Program-made: the position numbers and the translations under genes
Notes under the pieces: generated by a model
The model's database searches: none
Told to the model about the DNA's origin: nothing
The model's input: the letters and a program-made list of their open reading frames with translations, nothing else
Source of the DNA: Sordariomycetes sp. S80-01Y
Taxonomy: Eukaryota > Ascomycota > Sordariomycetes
Length of the DNA stretch: 64,000 bases
Direction of reading: 5' to 3'
Assembly: GCA_037042185.1 (NCBI GenBank)
Contig: JAXQJY010000031.1
Location: forward strand, 2,356,001-2,420,000
In this document: positions 47,901 to 58,043 of the stretch, piece after piece
Layout of the letters: each line of letters starts with the position of its first letter
Numbering within the stretch: the stretch's first letter is position 1

Positions 47901-49626
47901 TGGGCCGCCAGCAGCGGAATATCCAGCATCGTCTTGCCCAGAACGACGGCGCTCGGCCTCACCATGGCGAAGCGTCTTTGGCGACTGACGACAGTTCGGT
48001 CGAAGAATGCGGTTTCCAACTCGGCGAGCTGAAACCACGCAACGGTGGCCGCGCTGTAGAAGGAGAAGCCGCCCCGGGAATACACGCCCCCGGTGTCGAC
48101 CGGCATCATGTAGAACATAGAGCCCAGAAGCCACGAGCACACGAAAATGCAAAGTACCTTCGTGTAGAGCGGGGCCTTGTGGCCTAGAAGCTGCCACATC
48201 TCGCGCTTGGTGCACAGAGCGGCTTGTCGGAAGAAGGAGGTGCTGTATGCTGAATTTCGCGAGACGAACTTGGATTTCCGCGCATCCTTCCAGGCTTCAA
48301 GGGCTTCCTCTGGGAGTTTTGGATTCAACGTATCTTTGTAGGAGGTGATGTCGTCTTGCAGTGACTGGTACGCTTGGCTCGATCGGAAAGCGTCCTCTAG
48401 GTTGGCTGCTCCGCGGGGGACTCTACCTTCGCATCCCTTGCGAACGACCTCTGCGCTACCGCCAGTCACGTTTGTCAAAAAGTCGCTCATCGTTTGGCGC
48501 GGCTGCCGCTCGTAGCCAAGTCTGTTGAAGTAGCTTTCAGCGTCGCAGGCCGGACCCTGGTAGAGCATGCGCCCTTCGTCAATCAGCAAGAGCTTGTCCA
48601 TCATGTTGTAAATATTGTCGGAGGCCTGGTACAGCGACACAAGCGTTGCCCGGCTGCAAGAGTCAGTCATGATCCGCAACGACCTGATGTAATCGAGCGC
48701 CGACGCAGCATCCAGGCCGCGGGTCGAGCCGTCCCAGCAGCTGACGGACGCTTCTGCGGCGAGCGACTCGAGGATTGAGACTCGCTTCCTCTCTCCGCCC
48801 GAGACGCCTCTAATAAACTCGTTGCCAACTAGCGTGTCCATCACCGCAGTCATGCCGAATATACGTCCGAATTCGCGGAGAAAAGACGGCACCTGGGACA
48901 GCAACTTCTTCGGCGTCTTATTCTTGAGCGCAAATTCCAGGGTCTGCCGCACCGTCAAGGTGGGCAGATGCACGTCGTCCTCAGGCACGTAGAGCACTGC
49001 GCCTCGGTACTTCTTAGCCACGTCCTGTAGGGAGAGGCCTGAATAGCTGATGGAGCCCTTCACCCCAAGAAACGAGGCGTGCTCGCCGCCAATCGTCCGC
49101 AAGAAGGTACTGCACCCCGAGCCGGGGTTTCCGAGGACGCTATGAGGGTCAGAAATCTTTCAAAGCCGTCCGCGGTCCAGGCTTACAGCATCATCTCACC
49201 GTTCCGCACAACACCAGAAAAGTCTCGAATGAGAGCCTGTCCATTTTCAACTCTGTCTGGGGAGATCCAGCGCTTGAGGGTGCCTTCGTAGATATCCTGG
49301 CAGGTCAAGGTCCTCCATATAGCATCCTTCAGCGTCTTGACAGGCGTTGGTCCACCTTGTCTTCCGTATGTCGTGACCGACTCGAAGAAAACGCTCAGCG
49401 GTACAGGTTCTGGCGTCGACGCATCGTTAGGCGAGCTCCGCACGTACTTCTCGAACTCATCGAAAGGCGCGGCGGAAGCTTCATCCGGGCTTGAGAGGGC
49501 TTTTTGAAGTGCCGCTATGGTGCCCTCGGCCTCGTCTGTGACGTGCACCTGGGGGTTTGCGTCCTGGTCGTGCTCTGGAGCCGCGCCCTGCGGCTGTGAA
49601 TGCTGACGCAGGAGGTATGAGGGCAT
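44986..49626 (-). CDS. PDR-type (ABCG) ABC transporter, 1,421 aa
   Basis: Full-size pleiotropic-drug-resistance efflux pump, layout (NBD-TMD)x2, predicted at the plasma membrane. Nine exons inferred: 49626-49187, 49139-47849, 47804-47595, 47547-46950, 46902-46541, 46492-46379, 46333-45561, 45513-45174 and 45123-44986 (4,266 nt, in frame, eight introns of 44-50 nt). NBD1 has the divergent fungal Walker [10 protein letters not shown] (Cys in place of the usual Lys), signature VSGGERKR and [12 protein letters not shown]2 has the canonical Walker [10 protein letters not shown], the signature variant LSLEQKKR and Walker [13 protein letters not shown]. Such asymmetric sites are normal in PDR pumps. 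The usual Asn of the NBD1 Walker B (WDNSTRG) is Gly here. It is divergent from an ACR-2-like Zn2Cys6 regulator with 359 bp between starts, a common arrangement for regulated efflux. Confidence 0.94.
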
Positions 49627-49985
49627 GGCGACTGATCACTGGCATGGCTGAAGGAGTTTGGAGAGACAGGTTACTATATTATTAAATACGTTGGATGCAG
49701 CAGCCTCCTCTGCTTGGCTTGCGAACCTTCGACACGACCCGTTGTCTTTTATTATCAGAATTAGGCAATGGAGACCTTCTCCGGTGTGGATCGTGGATCG
49801 GATCTCGAGCAACGCTAAACCCTATCGCGGTAATGTTCGTCAAGGGGCCGCATAGTCCCGCTTCACTTCCTTGCACGCCAATAGGCGTCCGTGCCGTCCA
49901 TGACGAAAAGCTCCGCCGCCGATGGGGACTCGGGGCCCGCGGAAATCAACGTCAACTCAGGACTTCATTCAACTTGAGGCCGTCA
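49627..49985. promoter_or_regulatory. Bidirectional promoter of ABC transporter and Zn2Cys6 regulator
   Basis: It contains CCCGCGGA at 49936-49943, which read on the minus strand is TCCGCGGG, fitting the yeast PDR element TCCGYGGR. There is also a tandem heptamer GTGGATC repeated twice followed by GGATC near 49786-49804. Both are possible binding sites for the adjacent regulator, not proof. Confidence 0.5.
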
Positions 49986-51523
49986 ATGTCTCGATGCTGG
50001 ACCTGCAGGCGACGGCGCCTCAAGTGCGATGGGGATCTTCCCCACTGCCAGAAGTGTCTTCGCAGCGGGGAGAAGTGCCTTGGCTATACGAAGCCGCTGA
50101 CATGGGTTGAGGGCGTTGCCCGTCGGGGTCCGATGAAGAACCGTACCTTTGGCGAGGCCGGGCATCACGCCGCAGTCGCTTCCGTTCAGCACCGGTCCAC
50201 GTTGCCGGCCAAGGTCACCGACCCCCTGTTCCAGGACCTGGACAACGCATCCAGATTCTTTGTTGACTATTGTGAGTCTTCTACCTGCGGGTCGGAGCGT
50301 AGCTAAGACCATCAAAGTTTCGAAGCGTGTCTGCCCTGTGGTGGTCGTCCAAGATCATGAGGGCAATCGTTTTCGCGGGATCATCCCCTTGATCCAATCC
50401 TCTCGAGTCGTGGCCAGCGCTGTGGTGGCGCTCGCCGCATGCCACTTTGCTCACGGCCTCACAGGGGTGCCAGTGGCCATCTCCTCGTCAAACTCGACAT
50501 GTCGAGCCTTGTCGTCAGATCTCAACTTCTCTCGGGCCGCTCTCGTCGAGCACTACCTTCACTCCAAAGCCACTTGCTTGAGGCTTTTGTCGGCCGCGTT
50601 GAACGACGAAGACAAGATTGGAGAGGACTCCCTCTTCACGACAGTCGTTCTGCTGGCTGTCCTTGATCTTATTGAAAGTGGTTCGGGCTCTTGGATTTTC
50701 CACCTCGAGGGCGCCAAAAAGCTGCTCGAAGCTCGCAGTAACAATGATCAGTCCAGCTGTGGCAAGAACTCCATGGCGCTGCTCCATGAAGTCGTGCTGT
50801 AAGTAACGAAGCCCAAAACTTGGTATCCGTCTCATTACCGGCAGATTCCAGGCCTTTGGCTTGTCCCTGGCGCAACCAGGCGCCCTCACCAGTGTCTCCG
50901 GCTTCCAACCAACACCTGCGATCTCCTCTCTCTCCCCAATCGCATGCCCTGTTGAGCTTGTGCAGGCCGTCGAGGTATTCGCTTCGCAACGCCGTCACTT
51001 GACCGTTCATATTGGGGCCCTCCAAGAGACGCTCACCCTCGTGCGTCAGTTCGACATGCAGTCTTGGGCTGCTTTTATGATGCAGGACAAGTCTGCGCCC
51101 TCATACGATGACCTGCTGCATCTTGGAACTATTTGGAGGCTTTCCGTCGAGATATACGCTTGCCGGATACTCCGAAACCTCTTTGAAGATGCGACGGTGG
51201 CACTACCTCCGGTCGGGGATCTCATAGCTGAGTTTTCATTCCTTGATCGGGAGAATGATGATCTCATCAAGTGTCTCATCTGGCCCACGTTCATTGCTGG
51301 TGCGTCAGGCGACAGCCTCGAGGGGAGGAAGTGGGCATTGCGTACGTTGGACAGGATCTGGGCCGTGGCGCTCGTCGCCAATGTTCAGAACGCGGCGCAG
51401 GTGTTGAGAAGTCTTTGGAAGAGGCAGGACGAGATAAAATCTCAAAATCGAGAGGCCGCTCCCAAGGATTGGGACTGGCTCGGAGAATTGTCGCGTTTAG
51501 AAGGCTCTTGGCTCTTCGTCTAG
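49986..51523 (+). CDS. Zn2Cys6 transcription factor, ACR-2-like, 481 aa
   Basis: Predicted nuclear regulator. Three exons inferred: 49986-50271, 50318-50798 and 50845-51523 (1,446 nt). The N-terminal zinc cluster is C-x2-C-x6-C-x6-C-x2-C-x6-C (CWTCRRRRLKC then DGDLPHCQKCLRSGEKC). The PLTWVEGVARRG stretch directly after it is typical of the ACR-2 (acriflavine sensitivity control) group, and the rest resembles the fungal-specific Fungal_trans_2 domain. The start at 49986 places the zinc cluster at the very N-terminus, as in the group; an upstream in-frame extension to 49695 would add about 97 featureless residues. The neighbouring ABC pump is its most obvious target. Confidence 0.9.
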
Positions 51524-51889
51524 AGCAAAGTGCTTATGGAGGATCAGATACGAGAACACTGGCAGTATCGACGGGTGGCAGAACGTCCGATGTGATATGG
51601 GATAGCTTGGGTAATTCCGTGCGATAGGAAGACCACTTGGTCGTCTTGGGCACTTCAGAGGCTGGTACATTTGATCAGAGCGCCCTGGCAGACGGGAGCC
51701 CTTTCGGCATTGGTAGTGCGGTGTGCAATTAAGAGGTTATCAGAGCCACTTTTCAAGGTCTATTGAGAGGCGGCGGCGTTGACTACCAAACTCAACCCAA
51801 CCCGTCAGAATGAAAGGTACTGTTCCAATGCATTCGGCAGATCCGACATCGTGTCAACTAAAAATAGGCACTGAGCGAGCCGCCCTCTG
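51524..51889. other. Convergent 3' flanks, no gene
   Basis: About 365 bp between the stops of the regulator and the sulfide:quinone oxidoreductase. Nothing recognisable. Confidence 0.55.
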
Positions 51890-53293
51890 TCATCGATTGA
51901 ACCCCTTCGGGCCAGCCCATCTTCCTTTGACCATAAATTTCTGATACACCCAGGGGAAAAAGTCCTTCTTGAGGTGGTAAAAGGCTCGACGGGGAACGGA
52001 CTGGTCGATGCCAAGGATGCCACCAAACGTTTCCTTTGGTTCCCCGCCATACTTGAATTCCGCGAGCAGGACCTTTCCGTACTCTGTTGTCAGAGGGCAC
52101 GACGTGTAGCCGTCGTACTTTGATTGAATGACTTTACCTTCCATTGCCCGGAGTAAGTTTGAGACCAGGATGGGCTGCTGAGCCGTGATAGCTGCCGCCG
52201 TTTTGGACGTTGGCAGGCTCGACGCGTCTCCCATTGACCAGACATTCTTGTACAGCTTATGACGCAGAGTGCCCTCGTCCACGTCTATGAAGCCGTCCTT
52301 GTTAGCCAGGGGGCTCTGAGCCGCGAATGAGTGGGGGCCCATCTTGGGGACGACGTGCAGCAAATCGAACTGTCTGGCGACCTTGCTGCCATCAGGCCGA
52401 GAGAAATGGGCTGTGTTGCCGTCGATGGCCGTCAAGTCGTGCTGGAACAGACCCTCGACGGCGCGGTCCTCCCTCAACTGCTCGAGCTTCCGGCTGTACT
52501 TGGGAACGCCAAACATGACGGGCAGCCCCGTGGCAAAGCCGATGCTAATCGGGGAGTCTCCTTGCCGCCTGGGTTGGTACAGGCCGGTTCGGCGCCAGTG
52601 GTCGAGGGCCAGCCACATTATTTTCTGCGGCGCCCCGGCGCACTTGACCACACCAGTCGGCTGCGTGAAGATGGCCTTGCCCTTCTGCAGCTTTTGGATG
52701 GTGCCGAAAACCTTGTCGCAAGTATCGTAGCCATAGATGGACGACACGAGAGAGCTGGGATCCGCAAGTGCCTCTGGGAGGCCGTCTATCTTGTCGTACA
52801 CGATATTGATGCCAGGACACACGACGAGCTGCTGGTAGCGGATCTGGTCTCCGCTGACTAGGGTGATCGAGTTTTCGTCTGGGTTGAAGCTTTGGACACC
52901 GTCGTTGTAGAACCTATGCTTCGGGTCGACGAGATCCTCCATGCGCTGCTGCATGTCGTCCTTGTTCTTCAAGCCACCGCCCACCAACGTCCAGCCGGGC
53001 TGGTAGTGATGCCATGTAGCAGGGTCCACGATTGCAATGTCGTCGGGTTTGAAGGAGCCGGATCGCATCAGTTGATGACTGGCGCCCATACCGGCTGAGC
53101 CAGCGCCCACGACGACGATCTTGTGCTCATGGTGCAGCGGATTGACCGGCATGGCCACCTTGGTTGCCGCAGACACTGGGGAGGTGGAACAGAATTGGCG
53201 GCCACGAAGCGCCAGGTCAGACCACAACATACGGGTGCCCGTCCCGGAGCCTGAAGCCGCCAGCGCGCGGCGTGTCGTAAGCTGCTTGAGCAT
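51890..53293 (-). CDS. Mitochondrial sulfide:quinone oxidoreductase (type II, HMT2/SQOR-like), 467 aa
   Basis: FAD flavoprotein of the inner mitochondrial membrane that oxidises H2S, passes electrons to ubiquinone and produces a persulfide. Single exon. The N-terminus is Arg/Ser-rich without acids (about residues 1-45), as in a mitochondrial presequence. The FAD-binding motif is GAGSAG at 63-68. The two redox Cys are Cys218 in VVKCAGAPQKIMW and Cys399 in YDGYTSCPL, matching the conserved pair in human SQOR by context. FAD contacts near the C-terminus (WSMGDASSLP) are intact. The gene lies head-to-head with an ETHE1-type persulfide dioxygenase, the next enzyme of the same pathway, with 543 bp between starts. 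Confidence 0.96.
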   Translation of the reverse strand: MLKQLTTRRALAASGSGTGTRMLWSDLALRGRQFCSTSPVSAATKVAMPVNPLHHEHKIVVVGAGSAGMGASHQLMRSGSFKPDDIAIVDPATWHHYQPGWTLVGGGLKNKDDMQQRMEDLVDPKHRFYNDGVQSFNPDENSITLVSGDQIRYQQLVVCPGINIVYDKIDGLPEALADPSSLVSSIYGYDTCDKVFGTIQKLQKGKAIFTQPTGVVKCAGAPQKIMWLALDHWRRTGLYQPRRQGDSPISIGFATGLPVMFGVPKYSRKLEQLREDRAVEGLFQHDLTAIDGNTAHFSRPDGSKVARQFDLLHVVPKMGPHSFAAQSPLANKDGFIDVDEGTLRHKLYKNVWSMGDASSLPTSKTAAAITAQQPILVSNLLRAMEGKVIQSKYDGYTSCPLTTEYGKVLLAEFKYGGEPKETFGGILGIDQSVPRRAFYHLKKDFFPWVYQKFMVKGRWAGPKGFNR

Positions 53294-53836
53294 GTCCGAA
53301 ACCCTGGGCCTTTAAAATTAAACGAAGCATGGACCATGGAGATGCAAAGGTAGAAGAAGCTGCGTCCGGACCGTGTTCAATCGTGAGACGAGCTGCCCTG
53401 GTCATCGCGCAGCTGCTCGGGCTTTGCTTCTGGCTGTCCGCCATCCGTCAGGCAGTCGGGGAGCAAGTGGACCGGATTTGTCGGCACATACATGACAGCT
53501 CAAGCTTTACTCCATGATCAGACAATCGAAACGCCATTATCGTATCATATACTCTGCATCGTAAGCATCGACCGCCGGCTGCCACCGGGAAAAGTGGACT
53601 TCGCCGTCGGCCTCGGGGCGGCTGACGGGGAAACGTCGCCGACCTGATCCCGCTTGTGCCGGCCCTTAGTCGCCGAAGCTGATACAAGGTTTGCCACCGG
53701 CACGGCCTGCAGGCATGTCGATCATTCCATCTTGGACCTTGCGCTTTCAACTCTAAACAACCAACGTAGATCTGCTCCCGCAGCGGCAATCTCTTGCGCA
53801 GTCTTTGAAGACCTTTGCAACACCCATTCCCAGAAC
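53294..53836. promoter_or_regulatory. Bidirectional promoter of the sulfide-oxidation gene pair
   Basis: The 543-bp region lies between the divergent starts of the sulfide:quinone oxidoreductase and the persulfide dioxygenase. I see no named motif that stands out. The arrangement itself suggests co-regulation. Confidence 0.6.
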
Positions 53837-55035
53837 ATGCTGAGATACACTCTCCCCTCGGCCCCGCGGTGTCAAGCAGGATACTGTGCCAGGGCTATCC
53901 ACGCGCTTCAGCGATCGGCATTGTCTGCGCGTCTTAGTCGGCAAGCCCATGATTCCGTGAGGTCTCGCGGTCAACTCCAGCCCTCTACTGCTACCGTCTC
54001 CGCGAGACCTTTCTCGAGCAGGGTGTCATGCCACCGCCCACGCGTACCGCAGCGAACCCGTGGCCGTGTCACGTACCTGACAAAGGCAGCTGGGCCTACG
54101 GAGCCCGAGATCCAGAGCGAGTTTGAGCCGGTCACCGGTACCTGGCAGTACATCATCGCAGACCCTGCCACCAAGAAAGCTGCCATTATTGATCCTGTCC
54201 TGGATTTCGACCCGGCGACGCAGACAATCACCACCGGCACCGCAGACTCATTACTGTCCCTTGTCACAGAACGCGGCTACAGCATCGAGAGAATACTGGA
54301 GACGCATATTCATGCTGATCACCTGACAGCCGCATCCTACCTGCGAAAACGACTCGGGGAAATCCAAGGGCAGCGGCCAACCATTGGCGTCGGCAAGCGT
54401 ATTGACCAGGTGCAAAAGGTCTTCAGCAAGCGCTACGCGATTCCGCCAAGCGAGTACCAAGACGCTTTCCAGACGTACTTTGACGACGATGAGAAGTTCG
54501 CGCTTGGCAATCTAACTGTACAGGCTCTGCATCTGCCTGGTCACACGCCTGACCACCTGGGGTACAAAGTCGGAGGTGCGTTGTTCTATAAACATGCTGA
54601 CGGACCCCGGCGCTGAAGATTGACACAGACAACGTCTTCGTGGGCGACTCGCTCTTCCACGTTGATATTGGAAGCGCGCGCTGCGACTTTCCCGGAGGCA
54701 GTGCGAACAGCTTGTACCAATCTGGTCGGAAGCTGCTTTCACTGCCGGCGGGCACCAGAATCTGGACTGGCCACGACTACCCGCCCAACGGCAGAGACCC
54801 CGTCGCTGCCATGACCGTTCAAGAGCATCTGGAGCGGAACAAACATTTCAGAAATAACGCCACCGAGGACGAGTATGTAGCTGCGCGCCAGGAGAGAGAT
54901 TCGCAGATGGGGGCGCCGAGGCTACTGCACCAGTCGCTGCAGATCAATCTCCGGGCTGGAAGGCTGCCCACGCCGACAGACTCCCAGGATCGTCTGCTGC
55001 ATCTTCCACTAAAGCTGAACGGGCTCTCTTGGTAG
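53837..55035 (+). CDS. Mitochondrial persulfide dioxygenase (ETHE1-like metallo-beta-lactamase fold), 381 aa
   Basis: Non-heme iron dioxygenase that converts glutathione persulfide to sulfite and glutathione in the mitochondrial matrix, downstream of sulfide:quinone oxidoreductase. Two exons inferred: 53837-54575 and 54629-55035, with a 53-nt intron that joins VGG to DNVFVGDSLF. The metallo-beta-lactamase core has ETHIHADH (His157, His159, Asp161), LPGHTPDH (His236) and the Asp in VGDSLF, together covering the iron ligands. A long presequence of about 85 residues, rich in Arg and Ser, suggests mitochondrial import. No rhodanese domain is fused. Earlier in-frame Mets exist (53654), but this one begins the presequence-like stretch. 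Divergent partner: sulfide:quinone oxidoreductase. Confidence 0.93.
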
Positions 55036-55980
55036 AGTCGAGCGCCAACCCCTGTGACAGCTGATCGCAGTCGGCTGAAGGAAGGGTTCGCGTGTAACAG
55101 TAGCATTGAGAACCTACGATATGTTAATGACTTGTAATGCATTGGTTGTTAGTCGCTAGTCCAATTTTGTGACCCTCATCTTCTTCGGCAGCTCAGCTTA
55201 GCTAGCCCCCTCAATCATCGTCCCCCTTCGTTCACCGTTTCACCTGCGTGACCAACGTATCTTCTGGTGCGGGAGCAGGCCAACTGGAAATGTATATACA
55301 ATTAAACAGGAGGCAGAATGTAAGTGTCGCACCATCACCCCGCGTACTCGGCTCTACTGCCTCCCAAAAACGAGACCTAGTTAAGACCGGTAGAGATATA
55401 CTAAGAGTTAGAAGGATGATCCACCGACCCGATCTCTGATATTCGAAACAGGAATAATTGGTGATCGTAGAATTGCAGTTAGTAAGGAGCAGAACAGTGA
55501 AGCTAAGCAACAATAGATCACAATAGACAGAGTTGACTTTTGCTTTTTGGGGGCTCGAGTTTCTCTTGTCCATATCCTCGTCCGTGTCAGTGCTAAAGAG
55601 TGACTAGTATTGCGGGAAGAAGCTAGAGCGGAAGACGAGTGGCCAAAGAAAGTGCGAACAGGTCTATATTTCGTGGCCGACAAGGTCAGTCAGTGTTCGG
55701 CTCCCTCCCTCCACCCTCGGGACCACTATCCCCCACATGTCCATCGATCCGAACCATCTGCCGTGCCCCCCCTCCCCTGGGATCCCCACAGCCGGTGCGC
55801 TCTGTAGAAAACACGGGGTACCGGCAAGCCGCCTGTTCATCGATGGACAGAAAATTATATATAGGCTCGCTCGCAGCCTGCCCTGGCGCGCTCTGCGTTT
55901 GAATCATCCAACATTTGCTCTTCCCCGTGCGTGCCGTCGTTATCCGGCAACGTTAGTCGTCACCTTCGCTGATCGTCTGA
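55036..55980. other. Intergenic region, FAD monooxygenase promoter
   Basis: About 945 bp, no gene recognised. It includes a TATA box at 55856-55863. Confidence 0.5.
55856..55863 (+). promoter_or_regulatory. TATA box of the FAD monooxygenase gene
   Basis: A perfect TATATATA lies 118 bp before the start codon at 55981. Confidence 0.6.
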
Positions 55981-57210
55981 ATGTCTTCCTCGGTTTCTTG
56001 GCGTCCCGGAAGACGCGTCGTCGTTATTGGCGGCGGCCCCGGAGGCATCTCGACAGGCCTGGCTTTCCTCAAGCGCGGCTACGACGTTAGAATCTACGAG
56101 AAGCAGCCTTCATGCAAAGCCATTGGCGGCGCCGTCCTTCTCTGCACTCCCGTGCTGGCGATTTTGCGGTCTTACGGCATGAGCCTTGAAAATGCCGGAG
56201 CCTACACTGTCACCTACTTCAAAAACAGCAAGGGCGCTGTGCGAACGAAGCTCGCGTTCAACTCCGAAATCGAAAAGAGAACGGGCATCAAAGGCTGGCA
56301 CTACGGCGTCCTCCGCTCCTCGGCTTTCCAGCTCATGCTCGACCTTGTCCCGAAGGGCGTGATCCATGCCGACCACGAATTCGATTCCTATGTTGAACGC
56401 GACGAAGAGGTCGACGTCATATTCAAGAACGGCGCTAGGATCACCGCAGACATCATAGTCGGTGCCGACGGCATCCGGTCGGGGGTGTCCCGACAGGCCT
56501 TCGGAGACCCGGGGCTCTTCCACGCCGGTATCCGGCTATGGCTCGCGTGGTGTGACTACATTGATGGCATCGAGCCAAACTACGGCTACGTATCCCACAG
56601 CTGGAAGTACCAGGCCAGCTTCTTCCCCATGACGCACAACGGCAAGCCGGGGTTTGAGTGGTGGGTTGTCGAACCGTCGTGGGAAGGGAAACCGGTCCCT
56701 CAAGACGTCAAGGCACACCTCTCCGGCATCCTGAAGGACTGGCACGACCCCATGCCTCGATTTCCAGAAGTCACCAATTTCGACACGCAGGTGTACCAGT
56801 GGGAGATCTACAACAGGCCATCGATGAAGAAGTGGTCGAAGGGCAGGATAGTCTGTGTTGGCGACGCCGTTCACCCCGTTTCCCCCTACGCGGCCTATGG
56901 AATGGGCATGGCTATCGAAGATGGATACTTCCTTGCAAGATCCCTGGATGGCGTCGACCTGCGAGACAAGCGCGCCGTCCAGGCTGGCTTTGAGCTATAC
57001 GAGAAGGAGCGTGTCGACTACGTGAACCATAACATGGAATTTGCCCGCTTCCTTGGGGGAGTCTTTCATAGCCTCCCGTACCCGCTTGCGTGGCTCCGGG
57101 ACATGCTTTTTGACAACACACCGTTCCTGGGCCATTACCTGGCTAAGGGGTACTTGGAAAAGGCCGAGTTAGAAGCCGCAAATCTGAAGGAGCTACACGT
57201 CAACATATGA
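55981..57210 (+). CDS. FAD-dependent aromatic monooxygenase (salicylate hydroxylase-like), 409 aa
   Basis: Class A flavoprotein hydroxylase using NAD(P)H, likely acting on an aromatic or secondary-metabolite substrate. Single exon. The three family fingerprints are present: the N-terminal dinucleotide motif VIGGGPGG (about residue 17), the DG motif ADIIVGADGIRS, and the GD motif GRIVCVGDAVHPVSPYAAYGMG. Tyr/Trp-rich segments in the middle are typical of the substrate half. Length (409 aa) is usual. No partner biosynthetic gene lies close by, so it may be part of a degradation or detoxification function rather than a cluster. It is preceded by a consensus TATA box. Confidence 0.92.
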   Translation: MSSSVSWRPGRRVVVIGGGPGGISTGLAFLKRGYDVRIYEKQPSCKAIGGAVLLCTPVLAILRSYGMSLENAGAYTVTYFKNSKGAVRTKLAFNSEIEKRTGIKGWHYGVLRSSAFQLMLDLVPKGVIHADHEFDSYVERDEEVDVIFKNGARITADIIVGADGIRSGVSRQAFGDPGLFHAGIRLWLAWCDYIDGIEPNYGYVSHSWKYQASFFPMTHNGKPGFEWWVVEPSWEGKPVPQDVKAHLSGILKDWHDPMPRFPEVTNFDTQVYQWEIYNRPSMKKWSKGRIVCVGDAVHPVSPYAAYGMGMAIEDGYFLARSLDGVDLRDKRAVQAGFELYEKERVDYVNHNMEFARFLGGVFHSLPYPLAWLRDMLFDNTPFLGHYLAKGYLEKAELEAANLKELHVNI

Positions 57211-58043
57211 GGAGTATGCTAGAGAAGCGATCTCGGGGGTTATTATATAGTCTATATGAAGAGGGGTCAGATAAAATTATAAACATTCATTGTCCCTCAT
57301 TTGTGTTACGAGGTTTACTTTTTGGCTGTGGCTGGCGTATGATTTGCCATATAAGGTGTGTAACATTCCCTAGCTGACTCTATACCTAGATCTAGTCGAG
57401 ATGATTGGATAACGCAAGTTCAGCACCATGTAATTCTCTTCTGACTTTTAGTGCCGTATCAGAGACAGCTTTAAAAGCTCTATTATCGTTGTGGTTGGTG
57501 TAGTCTAGCGGTACTTCGAGCCTCCCGATCGATACAGGGTAGGCAAGAAAGGCGTCACCGACACAACAGCAAATTGATGGAGTGAGATTATAGTCTCTTG
57601 CCTCTTCCTCTAGTAGAGAAACTCTTTTCATATTCATAAATATATCAGATCTTTCAGTATCAACAGCTACCGCCAACATATGCCGAGCTTCTGTCGCTTC
57701 ACACGAAGGCGGGAGGGGTTTGCCCTGTATTGCTATCATAGCAGCGGTCTACGTACTGTATGGGGCCGAAGTTCATTTAGTAAGTTGATCAGATCATAGG
57801 TCTGCTGCGGAGGTGAATAGATTTCTGCAAAAAGGAACTGAGGCCTGTGAACATTTGACTTCAGCCAGCATAGAATTTGATGCTCAATGCTGCTCAACGT
57901 TTATTGCGTACAGATCAGGTAGCCTATTGCTGTGAGACGTGGGCGCTGGACGAATATGGTAGCTTCATCTACAACTGATTCACCAAGGACCAGAATCTGA
58001 AATCTAGGTCTCACAATGTAGCGGTGGCCCCTTCAGCCTCCTT
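57211..58043. other. AT-rich intergenic island
   Basis: About 830 bp, clearly AT-richer than the rest of the window. It includes an orphan 115-codon ORF on the minus strand (57392-57739). It could be a decayed mobile element or a horizontally acquired remnant, but I see no terminal repeats or transposase motif. Confidence 0.45.
57392..57739 (-). CDS. Orphan ORF, 115 codons, unknown
   Basis: Hypothetical and low confidence. The open frame lies inside the AT-rich island and has no signal peptide, membrane segment or recognised domain. Its wobble positions are not C-rich, unlike the neighbours, so it is either a foreign or decaying gene fragment or chance. A run of three Cys (SICCCVG) and a charged C-terminal half are the only notable features. 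Confidence 0.2.
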   Translation of the reverse strand: MIAIQGKPLPPSCEATEARHMLAVAVDTERSDIFMNMKRVSLLEEEARDYNLTPSICCCVGDAFLAYPVSIGRLEVPLDYTNHNDNRAFKAVSDTALKVRRELHGAELALSNHLD

